The position numbers were made by a program, and so were the translations under genes. The notes under the pieces were generated by a model, which was not told where the DNA came from, searched no databases, and saw only the letters and a list, made by a program, of their open reading frames with translations. 61,903 nucleotides of DNA from an uncultured Sedimentitalea sp. (GTDB lineage Bacteria > Pseudomonadota > Alphaproteobacteria > Rhodobacterales > Rhodobacteraceae), in contig CANNGH010000007.1 in NCBI GenBank assembly GCA_947504115.1, positions 1-61,903 of the forward strand, read 5' to 3'. Shown in pieces: positions 50,012-59,204 of this stretch. Positions within the stretch are counted from its first letter, which is position 1. Each line of letters begins with the position of its first letter.

Positions 50012-52699
50012 TTACGCCGCCGCATCAATCCCTCGGCCACCCTCGCGTAGCGGCAGAGTCACCCGGAACGCGCCCCCGCCTTGCCCCGGCAGATAGGTCA
50101 CGTCGCCATCGAGGCGCTGCATGATCTCGCGGCAGATCGCCAGGCCCAGACCGGCCCCTCCGGCCTTTTCCCCGCTGACGCGATAGAATTTTTCAAAGGC
50201 CAGGGTCTGCGCCTCGTCCGTCAGGCCCCGGCCATTGTCGATGAAATCGACCGACAGCATATCGTCCTGGATCTGCACGCGGATCGTCAGTTCCGGCCGG
50301 TCCGCATCGCAATATTTCAATGCATTCGACGCAAGGTTGATGAACACCTGCGCCAGCCGGTCCAGATCGGAATAGAGCGGCACATTTTCCATCTCGGGGC
50401 GGCGATGCACGACCATCTTGCGCTCGGCGCCCGCCAACGCCGAGGACAGCGCGTGATCCAGAACCTGCGCCAAGGTGCCCGCGCGCATGTTCAGGCTGAC
50501 CTGTCCGCTTTCCAGCACGTTGAGATCCAGCAGATCGTCCAGCAACCGGGTCAGGCGCCGCGCCTCGTCATGGATGATCGCGGCATAGCGTGTCGTCTCG
50601 GCCGGGGACAGGTCTTCGGTGTCGCGCAGGATTTCGGAAAATGCGCGGATCGAGGTCATCGGCGTGCGCAATTCATGGCTGACCTGCCCCAGAAACGCGT
50701 CCTTCTGTGCCGATAGACGGGTCAGCATGTCGTTGGCGTCGCGCAATTGCCGCGCGGTGCGGCTCAGTTCGGCGGATTTCGCCTCGAGCTGGCTGGAATA
50801 TTCCAGTATCTGCGCGCTTTCATCGGCCACCGCCAGCAGATCCTCGACCGAAACCGACGCGCCGCCGACGATCTGGGCGATCATCGCATGGGCGGCGGCG
50901 GCCCCGACCGACCCGGCCAGATTGCGCTCCAGCCGCTCCAGGAAATCCGGGGTCGGTTCGGGCAGGTGGCCGCGCGCGCCTTGCCGGTCGGCCTCGCGCT
51001 GGAACAGCGTCTGCGCGTCGCTCGTGCCCAGGATACGCTGCGCCATGATCAGCAGATCCTCGCTTTGGGCGACATAGCCGGTCCAGCCGCGCAGACCGGT
51101 GGAATGTTCAAAGACATTGACGAATTGCGCCCCCTGAAGCCGCTCGATCGGGTCAGGCAGGGTGATCAGCGAAACGATCACGAAGGTCAGCGCGTTCAGC
51201 GCCATGCTCCACATCACCGCATGGGTCATCGGGTCCAGCCCGGTAATCCCGAACAGGGCCTGCGGACGCAGCCACGACAGACCGAACGGCCCCTGTTGGA
51301 GCATCGTGTCGGGGATGAAACCGCCCAGCCCCGGCAGCAGCAGGGTATAAAGCCACAGACCCGCGCCGACGCCCAGCCCCGCCAGCGCCCCCGTTCGCGT
51401 CGCACCGCGCCAGTAAAGCCCGCCGACCAGCGGCGGCAACATCTGCGCGACGCCCGCAAAGGAAATCAGCCCGATGGCGGCCAGCCCGGCGCCGCCGCCC
51501 GACAGCATGTAATAGAAATATCCCAGCGCCAGAATCACCACGATGGACACACGGCGCGCCAGCAGCACCACGCTGCGCACATCCCCCGAAACCGACGCCG
51601 CGCTGCCGGTCCAGGACAGCCAGATCGGCATCACTATATGGTTCGACAGCATGGTGGACAGCGCCATGCTGGCGACGATCACCATGGACGTGGCCGAGGA
51701 AAAGCCGCCAAGAAACGACAGCATCGCCAGATCCTCGCGCCCCTGCGACAGCGGCAGGGTCAGCACGAACAGATCGGGATTGGTCCCCTCGGGCAGCAGA
51801 TCCAGCCCGATGGCGGCGATGGGCACGACGAACAGGCTCATCAGAAACAGATACAGCGGGAACGCCCATGCGGCGGTGTGCAGGTGGCGCTCGTTGTCGA
51901 TTTCCACCACCATCACCTGGAACATGCGCGGCAGGCAGACAAAGGCGGCCGCTGCCAGAAAGGTGATCGCGCTCCACCGGCCTGGATCGACGTTCCATTC
52001 GCCAATCGGCGAGGCATCAATGCGGGCCATGGTTTCGCCGATGCCGCCGGCCAGGCCCCAGACGACGAAGATGCCGACAGCCAGCAGCGCCACCAGCTTG
52101 ACCACCGCCTCGAGCGCGATGGCGGTGACGACGCCGTGGTGGCGTTCGTTGGCGTCCAGATTGCGGGTGCCGAAAAGGATGGCAAAGATCGCAAGGCCGC
52201 CCGCCACCCAAAGGCCGCTGGAGACATCGGCCCAGCCGCGCGAGGGGTCGGCCTCGGCAAAGGTGGCGAAGGACAGGGTGATGGATTGCAATTGCAGCGC
52301 GATATAGGGCGTGATGCCGATCACCGCCAGCAAGGTGACGCAGATCGCCAGCGTGTTGGATTTGCCATAGCGCGACGACAGAAGGTCGGCAATCGATGTC
52401 ACCCGCTGGCTGCGGCCCACACGCACCAGCTTGCGCAAGCCCCACCACCAGCCGATCATCACGATCGTGGGGCCAAGATAGATCGTGACGAATTCCAGCC
52501 CCGAGCGCACCGCATATCCGACGGCACCGTAGAACGTCCACGCGGTGCAATAGATCGACAGCGACAGCGTGTAGATCAATGGCGAGCGCAGCCAGCGCCC
52601 CCGCCCCGTCGCCGCGATCCGGTCGGCCAGGAACGCCACCGCGAACAGGATCGCGACATAGCCCAGACACACCGCGACAAGCAGGTTGAACGAGGCCAT
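50012..52699 (-). CDS. Sodium/solute symporter-fused sensor histidine kinase (CbrA/CrbS-like)
   Basis: The 895-residue protein begins with about 13 membrane spans of the sodium:solute symporter family (1-520), then a linker, a HisKA domain with SHELRTP (His near 675) and an HATPase domain (LASNALKYC, DNGRGL, GAGLGLAI). The layout is that of CbrA and CrbS, which sense organic acids such as histidine or acetate. The transported or sensed solute is unknown here. Start ATG at 52699 overlaps the upstream stop (TGATG), coupling it to a small membrane protein and a response regulator. Confidence 0.9.
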   Translation of the reverse strand: MASFNLLVAVCLGYVAILFAVAFLADRIAATGRGRWLRSPLIYTLSLSIYCTAWTFYGAVGYAVRSGLEFVTIYLGPTIVMIGWWWGLRKLVRVGRSQRVTSIADLLSSRYGKSNTLAICVTLLAVIGITPYIALQLQSITLSFATFAEADPSRGWADVSSGLWVAGGLAIFAILFGTRNLDANERHHGVVTAIALEAVVKLVALLAVGIFVVWGLAGGIGETMARIDASPIGEWNVDPGRWSAITFLAAAAFVCLPRMFQVMVVEIDNERHLHTAAWAFPLYLFLMSLFVVPIAAIGLDLLPEGTNPDLFVLTLPLSQGREDLAMLSFLGGFSSATSMVIVASMALSTMLSNHIVMPIWLSWTGSAASVSGDVRSVVLLARRVSIVVILALGYFYYMLSGGGAGLAAIGLISFAGVAQMLPPLVGGLYWRGATRTGALAGLGVGAGLWLYTLLLPGLGGFIPDTMLQQGPFGLSWLRPQALFGITGLDPMTHAVMWSMALNALTFVIVSLITLPDPIERLQGAQFVNVFEHSTGLRGWTGYVAQSEDLLIMAQRILGTSDAQTLFQREADRQGARGHLPEPTPDFLERLERNLAGSVGAAAAHAMIAQIVGGASVSVEDLLAVADESAQILEYSSQLEAKSAELSRTARQLRDANDMLTRLSAQKDAFLGQVSHELRTPMTSIRAFSEILRDTEDLSPAETTRYAAIIHDEARRLTRLLDDLLDLNVLESGQVSLNMRAGTLAQVLDHALSSALAGAERKMVVHRRPEMENVPLYSDLDRLAQVFINLASNALKYCDADRPELTIRVQIQDDMLSVDFIDNGRGLTDEAQTLAFEKFYRVSGEKAGGAGLGLAICREIMQRLDGDVTYLPGQGGGAFRVTLPLREGGRGIDAAA

Positions 52700-53004
52700 C
52701 AATCCGACTCCGAACCCGGATCGGCGGCAGCGCGGTCGCTGTCCTGTCCCCAGCGAGCTGCGGTCATGCCGACCCACAGGCTGATCAGGATCAGCCCGCC
52801 CCAGACGGTGAACAGGTAGATGATGGCCGAGGACATCGCGACCGCGTCATTTTCGGTGCCGGCCCGCTCCCACAACAGCGGCACGGCGAACAGCGCCACG
52901 CCCAGCACCGCCAACAGGCGCGCGGCGTCGCGCTGGCGTCGGCGGCGATAGGTCTGGCGTTCATGAAAGATCGCCCTGCGGCGGCGCGTGGTCTCGGGGC
53001 TCAT
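52699..53004 (-). CDS. Small membrane protein between response regulator and kinase
   Basis: The 101-residue protein (MSPETTRRRRAIFHERQTYR...) has a highly basic N-terminus and two membrane spans (about 29-46 and 58-80). I do not recognise a named family. It overlaps the response-regulator gene by ATGA and the kinase by TGATG, so it is stoichiometrically tied to the sensor; a DUF485-like accessory role to the symporter domain is a guess. Confidence 0.8.
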   Translation of the reverse strand: MSPETTRRRRAIFHERQTYRRRRQRDAARLLAVLGVALFAVPLLWERAGTENDAVAMSSAIIYLFTVWGGLILISLWVGMTAARWGQDSDRAAADPGSESD

Positions 53005-53384
53005 GGGCGGCTGGCCTGGGCCAGCAGATCCCGCACGGCGGCCAGCACCTCGGTATTGGAGAACGGTTTGGTCATGAACCGGCTGACCCCCGCCCGCTCG
53101 GCCATGTCGCGGTCGCGCATCTGCCCGCGCGCGGTCAGCATCAGCACCGGCAGGTTCTCGTATTCCGGCAGCGCGCGCAGATCGCGCAGTATTTCCATCC
53201 CGCTTCGGCCCGGCAGCATCACGTCGAGGATCAGCAAATCGGGATCGGTTTTCTGCACCATTTCGACCGCGCCCGTGCCATGCGCGTGGCTGTCCACTTT
53301 CCAACCCTCGCGCGTCAGGATAAAGCGGATGGCCTCTATAATATTGGGTTCGTCCTCGATCAGAAGGACATGCCGCCCTGTCAC
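53001..53384 (-). CDS. Single-domain response regulator (CheY-like)
   Basis: The 127-residue protein is a receiver domain only: acidic pair ED (10-11), phospho-acceptor Asp54 in LILDVMLPG, Thr84 and Lys106 in MTKPF. No output domain follows, so it must signal through protein contacts or as a phosphate relay. Start is GTG at 53384, with AGGAGG nine bases upstream. First gene of the kinase operon. Confidence 0.88.
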   Translation of the reverse strand: MTGRHVLLIEDEPNIIEAIRFILTREGWKVDSHAHGTGAVEMVQKTDPDLLILDVMLPGRSGMEILRDLRALPEYENLPVLMLTARGQMRDRDMAERAGVSRFMTKPFSNTEVLAAVRDLLAQASRP

Positions 53385-53441
53385 CTGTCCGCCCCTCCTC
53401 AAGACCCGTGGATTCAGCTTAGCCCCCCATTCGTCATGGTG

Positions 53442-54761
53442 TCAAAACCCTTCGCCCAGAATGGACGGTTCGCGCCGCGCCCGGCAATCGGTGCGCGGAC
53501 AGATGCGGCAGGACGATCCGACCTGTTTGACATCGCCCAGCGGTTCGCCGGTTTCGCGCACCGGAAGGATCAGCATGTAGGAGCGCAACAGCGGATCGGC
53601 GTCGAAATCCGTCACGCCCTCGGGCCACGCGATCGCCAGGCAGTCGAACCGCGAAGGCGCGCGGCCTGCCTGCTCGACCCGGCGGCGGATCGGCAGCAAC
53701 GGGCGGCAAAGCGCACTGAACAGCGTCCAGAGCGGACAGCATGCGCCGAACCGCGGCAGCGCGAAACCGGCGACGGGCCGGCGAAACAGGATGCTGCCCG
53801 CGGCATCGCAGATCACCAGCCCCAACTGGCCCGGCAGCGCCTCGGGCGGCATCGCGGCAAGGCGGCGGAACACCATCGGCAATTCGCAAGAGAAGTCCTG
53901 CGCAAGCGCCACCGGATCCGGCCCGTGACGCGCCAGCGCGGCACGAAACGGTGCAAGCGGCAGCGCGCGCGCATCGTCGGCGATCCGCTGCAGCATCGCC
54001 GCTGCGATCTGACGCGCGGCATCGGTGGTCAACTCGGACGCGTCCTGCGTCGACCGCGCCGGATCGGCATCCGCCTGCTCAAGTTCCGGAAAATGATACT
54101 CATGCGCGCCAAGAAAGGCATCGACATCTTCCTGCGGCGTGCCGCGCGCCGTGCCGGCATCGGGGCTTTCGTCCAGATAGGTCACCAGTGCCTTGCTGCT
54201 TTCGGCCAGACGGCGGCTGTCCTGATTGAGGTTGCGGTGAAACCGGTCGCGCCACTCAGCGTCGATCTCGCCGGTTTCGGCCAGGATCGAGGCGGTCGAG
54301 CGGATCGCGGCGGCGGTCGAAAGCAGCTCGTGCAGCGATGCGGCAAGTTGCGGATCGTGCGTCAGGCGGTCCGACAATGTCTCGATGACGCGTTCGAGTG
54401 AGGCGAGACGGCGATGCGCGGCCGCCAGAACCTCGGCCCAGCCGGGAAACCGGCGCGCGAATTCCTCGGTCCGCGCGATCTCGGCCGCGTCCGTGCCCGC
54501 ATCGGCAGCCGCCGCGCGAAGCGTCGCGACCAGCGTCGCCGTTGCGCCTTCGGTCAGCATCGCCGGTTCCACGCCGAGTATGGTGGCGATGGTCACCAAC
54601 AGCTTGCCGCCGATCCGGCGCCGGTTGTGTTCGATCAGGTTGAGATAGGACGCCGAAATCCCCGCATCCCGGGCCAGATCCGCCTGCCGCAGCCCGGCCA
54701 TCAGGCGGCGTTCGCGGATCCGGCTGCCGGTCAGTGTATCGCGTGTCATGGCGGGCGACAT
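53442..54761 (-). CDS. XRE regulator with ScfR-type domain (short-chain fatty acyl regulator)
   Basis: The 439-residue protein has an N-terminal HTH (RIRERRLMAGLRQADLARDA..., about 12-70) and a long C-terminal domain with cysteine pairs (ACCPLW, then CRICPRTDC) typical of the ScfR/RamB family. Such proteins control acetate, propionate or butyrate metabolism. Start chosen at MSPAMTRD (54761), with GAGG at ideal spacing. A divergent or nearby PHB-type dehydrogenase and AccBC fit acyl-CoA control, but the target is not shown. Confidence 0.82.
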   Translation of the reverse strand: MSPAMTRDTLTGSRIRERRLMAGLRQADLARDAGISASYLNLIEHNRRRIGGKLLVTIATILGVEPAMLTEGATATLVATLRAAAADAGTDAAEIARTEEFARRFPGWAEVLAAAHRRLASLERVIETLSDRLTHDPQLAASLHELLSTAAAIRSTASILAETGEIDAEWRDRFHRNLNQDSRRLAESSKALVTYLDESPDAGTARGTPQEDVDAFLGAHEYHFPELEQADADPARSTQDASELTTDAARQIAAAMLQRIADDARALPLAPFRAALARHGPDPVALAQDFSCELPMVFRRLAAMPPEALPGQLGLVICDAAGSILFRRPVAGFALPRFGACCPLWTLFSALCRPLLPIRRRVEQAGRAPSRFDCLAIAWPEGVTDFDADPLLRSYMLILPVRETGEPLGDVKQVGSSCRICPRTDCRARREPSILGEGF

Positions 54762-54886
54762 TCCTTCCTCGGCGACTTGGCGGCGCCGCCGCATCGTGGT
54801 CTTTACAGCACCATAAGTGTCGATGATCGATCATTTACAGGAATATCATTTATATCAAGCGGCTTGTCGCTCGGTTTTCACGACCG

Positions 54887-55699
54887 CTATTGCGCGGTCC
54901 AGCCGCCATCGACCGGAATCGCGGTGCCGGTCAGGTTATGGGCGACGGGGCTGCACAGCCACAGCGCCAGCGCCCCGATTTCCGACGGGTCCGACAGACG
55001 CAGGCTGGGCTGCTTCTCCGACAGCAGATCGGCAATCGCCGCATCGCGATTACCGCCATGTGCATCGGCGCGCTGGTCGATCTGCGGCCCGAGGATCGGG
55101 GTTTCGGTCCAGCCGGGGCAGATGCAATTGGCGGTGATCCCGCCCTTGGCCCGATCCCCCCGCGCCGCATATTCCAGCGCCGCCACGCGGGTCAGCCCCA
55201 CCAGCCCGTGCTTGGCGGCGACATAAGGTGCCTTGGACCGGCTGGCCACCAGCCCATGCACCGAGGCGATGTTGATGACCCGGCCATACCCGCGCCGCGC
55301 CATTGCCGGCATCGCCGCCTGCATGGTGTGGAATGCGGCCGAGAGGTTGATCGCCAGAATGGAATCCCAAACGTCGCGCGGCATCTCGCCCAGCGGCGCG
55401 GTGTGCTGGATTCCCGCGTTGTTCACCAGAATATCCGCCCCGCCCCACGCCGCGACGGCCTGCATCAACTCGTCAATGCGGTCGGGATTGCGCAGATCGC
55501 CGTGAAAGAACTCCGCCTGTGGCGCACCGGCATCGCGCAGACCTTGGCAGACCTCCTCGATCTGCGCGTCGCCGGCCAGCCCGTGCACCGCGATGCGCGC
55601 GCCGGCAGCGGCCATTTCCCGCGCCATGGCAAGGCCGATGCCCTGCACCGATCCGGTGATCAATGCGGTTTTCCCGGTCAGATCCGCGACACAGCCCAT
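54887..55699 (-). CDS. 3-hydroxybutyrate dehydrogenase (SDR family)
   Basis: The 270-residue short-chain dehydrogenase has the NAD motif TGSVQGIGLAMA near 14, NNAGIQH near 98, and the YVAAKHG catalytic motif near 162. The NNAGIQH and CPGWTETPI stretches match bacterial D-3-hydroxybutyrate dehydrogenase, which oxidises 3-hydroxybutyrate to acetoacetate in PHB turnover. Start chosen at MGCVADLTGK with GGGGGA upstream. Confidence 0.88.
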   Translation of the reverse strand: MGCVADLTGKTALITGSVQGIGLAMAREMAAAGARIAVHGLAGDAQIEEVCQGLRDAGAPQAEFFHGDLRNPDRIDELMQAVAAWGGADILVNNAGIQHTAPLGEMPRDVWDSILAINLSAAFHTMQAAMPAMARRGYGRVINIASVHGLVASRSKAPYVAAKHGLVGLTRVAALEYAARGDRAKGGITANCICPGWTETPILGPQIDQRADAHGGNRDAAIADLLSEKQPSLRLSDPSEIGALALWLCSPVAHNLTGTAIPVDGGWTAQ

Positions 55700-55813
55700 G
55701 GTGATCCCCCGATTGTCCGGTCTCACCCTACCGGGGCGCACCAGGCGGATTCAATGGCGAAAGATATCGCCGCCGCTGGCCCGGCACCTGCCGAAAACAG
55801 GACGCAACGGCGC

Positions 55814-55842
55814 TTTTCACCGCGCCCGCCATGCCCTATAAG
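55814..55842 (+). promoter_or_regulatory. Promoter of accBC
   Basis: TTTTCA (55814-55819) and TATAAG (55837-55842) are separated by 17 bp, with transcription starting about 50 bp upstream of accB. Four and five of six bases match consensus. Confidence 0.55.
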
Positions 55843-55900
55843 CGCGCTGGAGTGGCCGACCAGACGCAGACGGACCACGCAGAACCGGCCGAGGATATTC

Positions 55901-56386
55901 ATGACAAACCCCAATCACGAAAACGACGTGACCTTCATCAGGGCGCTGGCCGAGTTGCTGCGCGAAAACGATCTGACCGAATTGCAGGTCAAGCGCGACT
56001 ATGGCGACGACAACAGCCTGAACGTCCGCGTCAGCCGCGCAACACCCGCTGCGGCCGTGATGCCGGCCAGCTTGCCCGCCCCGGCGGCGGTCAGCATGCC
56101 GTCACCCGCGCCGATGCCGGAAGGCGGAACCGCCGAAGATCCCGCCGAACATCCCGGCGCGGTGACCTCGCCGATGGTCGGCACCGTCTACATGCAGCCC
56201 GAACCGGGCGCGCCGTCTTTCATAAGTGTCGGCGCATCCGTCGCCGAAGGCGACACGCTGCTGATCGTCGAGGCGATGAAAACCATGAACCACATCCCCG
56301 CCCCGCGTGCCGGCACGGTCAAGCGCATCCTGATCGAGGACGGCGCGGCGGTGGAATACGGCACACCGCTGGTCATCCTCGAATAG
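55901..56386 (+). CDS. accB: Acetyl-CoA carboxylase biotin carboxyl carrier protein
   Basis: The 161-residue protein has an N-terminal dimer region, an Ala/Pro-rich linker (about 47-85), and the C-terminal biotinyl domain with EAMKTMN (biotinylated Lys127). It carries the carboxyl group between AccC and AccAD in fatty-acid synthesis. It is followed by accC at 9 bp. Open frame before this ATG is antisense to the dehydrogenase and not coding. Confidence 0.97.
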   Translation: MTNPNHENDVTFIRALAELLRENDLTELQVKRDYGDDNSLNVRVSRATPAAAVMPASLPAPAAVSMPSPAPMPEGGTAEDPAEHPGAVTSPMVGTVYMQPEPGAPSFISVGASVAEGDTLLIVEAMKTMNHIPAPRAGTVKRILIEDGAAVEYGTPLVILE

Positions 56387-56395
56387 GGCGCACGC

Positions 56396-57748
56396 ATGTT
56401 TGACAAGATCCTGATAGCCAATCGCGGCGAAATCGCCCTGCGCGTGATCCGCGCCTGCCGCGAGATGGGCATCGCCTCGGTCGCGGTTCACTCGACGGCG
56501 GACAGCGACGCGATGCATGTGCGCATGGCCGATGAATCGATCTGCATCGGCCCGCCTGCCGCTTCGGCCAGCTATCTGTCGATTCCCGGCATCATGGCGG
56601 CCTGCGAGATCAGCGGCGCGCAGGCGATCCACCCCGGCTATGGGTTCCTGTCGGAGAACGCCAATTTCGTGCAGATCGTCGAGGATCACGGCCTGACCTT
56701 CATCGGCCCCACCGCCGAGCATATCAGGATCATGGGCGACAAGATCACCGCCAAGGACACGATGCGCAAACTCGGCGTGCCCTGCGTTCCCGGCAGCGAG
56801 GGCGGCGTCGCCACTTTGGACGAGGCGCAGCGCATCGGCGATGAGATCGGCTATCCGGTCATCATCAAGGCGACCGCCGGGGGCGGCGGCAAGGGCATGA
56901 AGGTCGCCCAGAGCGCCGCCGACTTGGAGCGCGCCTTTCAGACCGCCCGCGCCGAGGGCAAATCCAACTTCGGCAACGACGAGGTCTATATCGAGAAATA
57001 CCTCGCAACCCCCCGCCATATCGAAATTCAGGTATTCGGCGACGGACGCGGCGGCGCGGTGCATCTGGGCGAGCGCGATTGTTCGCTGCAGCGCCGCCAC
57101 CAGAAAGTGTTCGAAGAGGCCCCCGGCCCCAGCATCAGCGCCGAAGAGCGCGCGCGGATCGGAAAGGTCTGCGCCGATGCCATCGCGAAAATCAACTATA
57201 TCGGCGCCGGCACCATCGAATTCCTGTATGAACACGGCGAATTCTATTTCATCGAGATGAACACCCGCCTTCAGGTCGAGCATCCCGTGACCGAGGCGAT
57301 TTTCGGCGTCGATCTGGTGCGCGAACAGATCCGCGTTGCCGAAGGGCTGCCGATGTCCTTCGGGCAGGACGATCTGACCATCAACGGCCACGCCATCGAG
57401 GTGCGCATCAACGCCGAACGCCTGCCCAACTTCTCGCCCTGTCCGGGGCGGATCACCCAGTATCACGCGCCCGGCGGGCTGGGCGTGCGGATGGATTCGG
57501 CGCTCTATGACGGCTATTCGATCCCGCCCTATTACGACAGCCTGATCGGCAAGCTGATCGTGCACGGCCGCGATCGCCCCGAAGCGCTGGCGCGGCTGCA
57601 TCGCGCGCTCGGCGAATTGATCGTGGACGGCGTGGACACCACCGTGCCGCTGTTCCATGCCCTGCTGCAAGAACCCGACATCCAGAGCGGCAACTACAAC
57701 ATCCACTGGCTGGAGCATTGGCTGGAAACCAATCTGGCCGACGGATAG
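56396..57748 (+). CDS. accC: Acetyl-CoA carboxylase biotin carboxylase subunit
   Basis: The 450-residue protein is standard length. The ATP-grasp glycine loop GGGGKGMKV is near residue 160, the ERDCSLQRRHQK block near 226 and the catalytic EMNTRLQVEHPVTE near 288. It carboxylates biotin on AccB with ATP and bicarbonate. Translated just after accB. Confidence 0.98.
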   Translation: MFDKILIANRGEIALRVIRACREMGIASVAVHSTADSDAMHVRMADESICIGPPAASASYLSIPGIMAACEISGAQAIHPGYGFLSENANFVQIVEDHGLTFIGPTAEHIRIMGDKITAKDTMRKLGVPCVPGSEGGVATLDEAQRIGDEIGYPVIIKATAGGGGKGMKVAQSAADLERAFQTARAEGKSNFGNDEVYIEKYLATPRHIEIQVFGDGRGGAVHLGERDCSLQRRHQKVFEEAPGPSISAEERARIGKVCADAIAKINYIGAGTIEFLYEHGEFYFIEMNTRLQVEHPVTEAIFGVDLVREQIRVAEGLPMSFGQDDLTINGHAIEVRINAERLPNFSPCPGRITQYHAPGGLGVRMDSALYDGYSIPPYYDSLIGKLIVHGRDRPEALARLHRALGELIVDGVDTTVPLFHALLQEPDIQSGNYNIHWLEHWLETNLADG

Positions 57749-57763
57749 GCACGGCGGAGCGGC

Positions 57764-58396
57764 ATGGATCTTACCCCTGAATTGCTTTTGCACGGCTATT
57801 CTGCGGGCATATTTCCGATGGCCGAGCGCCGCGACGACCCGGAAATCTTCTGGGTGGATCCAAGGCGGCGCGGCATCCTGCCGCTGGACCGGTTCCACAT
57901 CTCGCGCAGCCTTGCGCGGCGCATGAAACGGGGCGGTTTCTCGGTCACCATCGACACCGCGTTCGCCGCCGTTCTGGATGGCTGCGCGGACCGGGCCGAA
58001 ACATGGATCAACAGTGAAATCAGGCTGCTCTATCAGGCGCTGTTCATGACCGGGCACGCCCATTCGCTGGAAGTATGGGAAGAGGGGGAGCTGATCGGTG
58101 GCGTCTATGGCGTGACGATGGGGGCCGCGTTCTTCGGCGAAAGCATGTTCTCGCGCCGTCGGGATGCGTCGAAACTGGCGCTGGCCTGGCTGGTGGACCG
58201 GCTGCGGCTGGGTGGATTCATCTTGTTCGACACGCAATTCGTGACCGATCACCTGGCCAGCCTTGGCGCGATCGAGGTGTCACGGGCCGAATATCACCGC
58301 CGGCTGAAACAGGCCATCACGCGTCAAGCGGACTTTACAGGTCCGCCCATCGGAACCCCTCAGGACGTGATACAGCGCAACACCCAGACATCGTAG
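57764..58396 (+). CDS. aat: Leucyl/phenylalanyl-tRNA-protein transferase
   Basis: The 210-residue protein has the Aat signatures YSAGIFPMA, FWVDPRRRGILPLD and GESMFSRRRDASKLAL. It adds Leu or Phe to N-terminal Lys or Arg of proteins, marking them for ClpS-ClpAP. It follows accC by 15 bp. Its last 37 bp overlap the 3' end of the DUF2155 gene on the opposite strand. Confidence 0.95.
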   Translation: MDLTPELLLHGYSAGIFPMAERRDDPEIFWVDPRRRGILPLDRFHISRSLARRMKRGGFSVTIDTAFAAVLDGCADRAETWINSEIRLLYQALFMTGHAHSLEVWEEGELIGGVYGVTMGAAFFGESMFSRRRDASKLALAWLVDRLRLGGFILFDTQFVTDHLASLGAIEVSRAEYHRRLKQAITRQADFTGPPIGTPQDVIQRNTQTS

Positions 58397-58731
58397 CGGT
58401 TGTGATCCAGCGCGTTCAGCGCCGGCGCCGAGGCGATCATCCAGCCGTGAAACGTCTGAAATCCGCTGACGCGGTCGGTGATGGTCAGCAGCGCATAGGC
58501 GTCGCCGGTCGGGTTCTCGGGTGGATAGCGGCAATCGTCGACCGTGACGCTCAGCCCGAACACGTTGAGCGTTCCGCCCCACGGAATCTCGACATCGATC
58601 GTCTCGCCGTTCACCTTGTCCAGCCCGCGCAGCACCACGCCCAGACCCGATTCGACGGATGTCTGCGTCTGCGCGCTGACGGCACCCATCAGGCCCAGCG
58701 ACACGATCACAGCGGCAAGCCAGCGGATCAT
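58360..58731 (-). CDS. DUF2155 secreted protein
   Basis: The 123-residue protein has a signal peptide (MIRWLAAVIVSLGLMGAVSA) and the DUF2155 core (LRGLDKVNGETIDVEIPWGG..., ending YDVWVLRCITS). The family is periplasmic or outer-membrane associated in alphaproteobacteria, often next to aat and NDUFA12, with no known activity. Start overlaps mlaD by ATGA. It converges into aat. Confidence 0.88.
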   Translation of the reverse strand: MIRWLAAVIVSLGLMGAVSAQTQTSVESGLGVVLRGLDKVNGETIDVEIPWGGTLNVFGLSVTVDDCRYPPENPTGDAYALLTITDRVSGFQTFHGWMIASAPALNALDHNRYDVWVLRCITS

Positions 58732-59180
58732 TCCGCCCCCCCGCTGCCCGAGACGAATTTCAGCAGCAGCGAAATCAGGCTGACGGAGCCTTGCGTGTCC
58801 GTGATCTCGTCCCCCGGATCGAAATAGAAGGGCGAACCCCCCGGCGACAATTCGACGAAATTGCCACCCAGCAGACCTTCGGACGCGACCAGTATCGCGC
58901 TGTCGTCGGGAACCTGAATGTTCTTGCGCACGGAAATGACGGTATCGGCGCGATAGGTTTCCGGGTTCAGCGTCACATCCGAGACATTGCCGACCTTGAC
59001 GCCCGCCAGCCGCACATCCGTGCCCACGCCGACCCCTTCGAGCGAGCGGAAACTGGCGCGCAGCGGATAGGTGTCGCCACCACCCGAAAGCCCCGTCGCC
59101 TGCCCGGCATAGATTGCGAATCCGATCGCTGCGGCCAGAACAGCGCCGCCGATCAGAACCTCGGTGGTGTTATGCGACAT
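58728..59180 (-). CDS. mlaD: Phospholipid-transport MCE protein MlaD
   Basis: The 150-residue protein has one N-terminal membrane anchor (about 7-27) and an MCE domain (YPLRASFRSLEGVGVGTDVRLAGVKVGNVSDVTL). MlaD hexamers bind phospholipids in the periplasm for the MlaFEDB transporter. No other mla gene is adjacent, so MlaE/F/B must be elsewhere. It is 24 bp after the NDUFA12 gene. Confidence 0.92.
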   Translation of the reverse strand: MSHNTTEVLIGGAVLAAAIGFAIYAGQATGLSGGGDTYPLRASFRSLEGVGVGTDVRLAGVKVGNVSDVTLNPETYRADTVISVRKNIQVPDDSAILVASEGLLGGNFVELSPGGSPFYFDPGDEITDTQGSVSLISLLLKFVSGSGGAE

Positions 59181-59204
59181 GAGGGGACGCTCCGCTGGGT
59201 GGGC

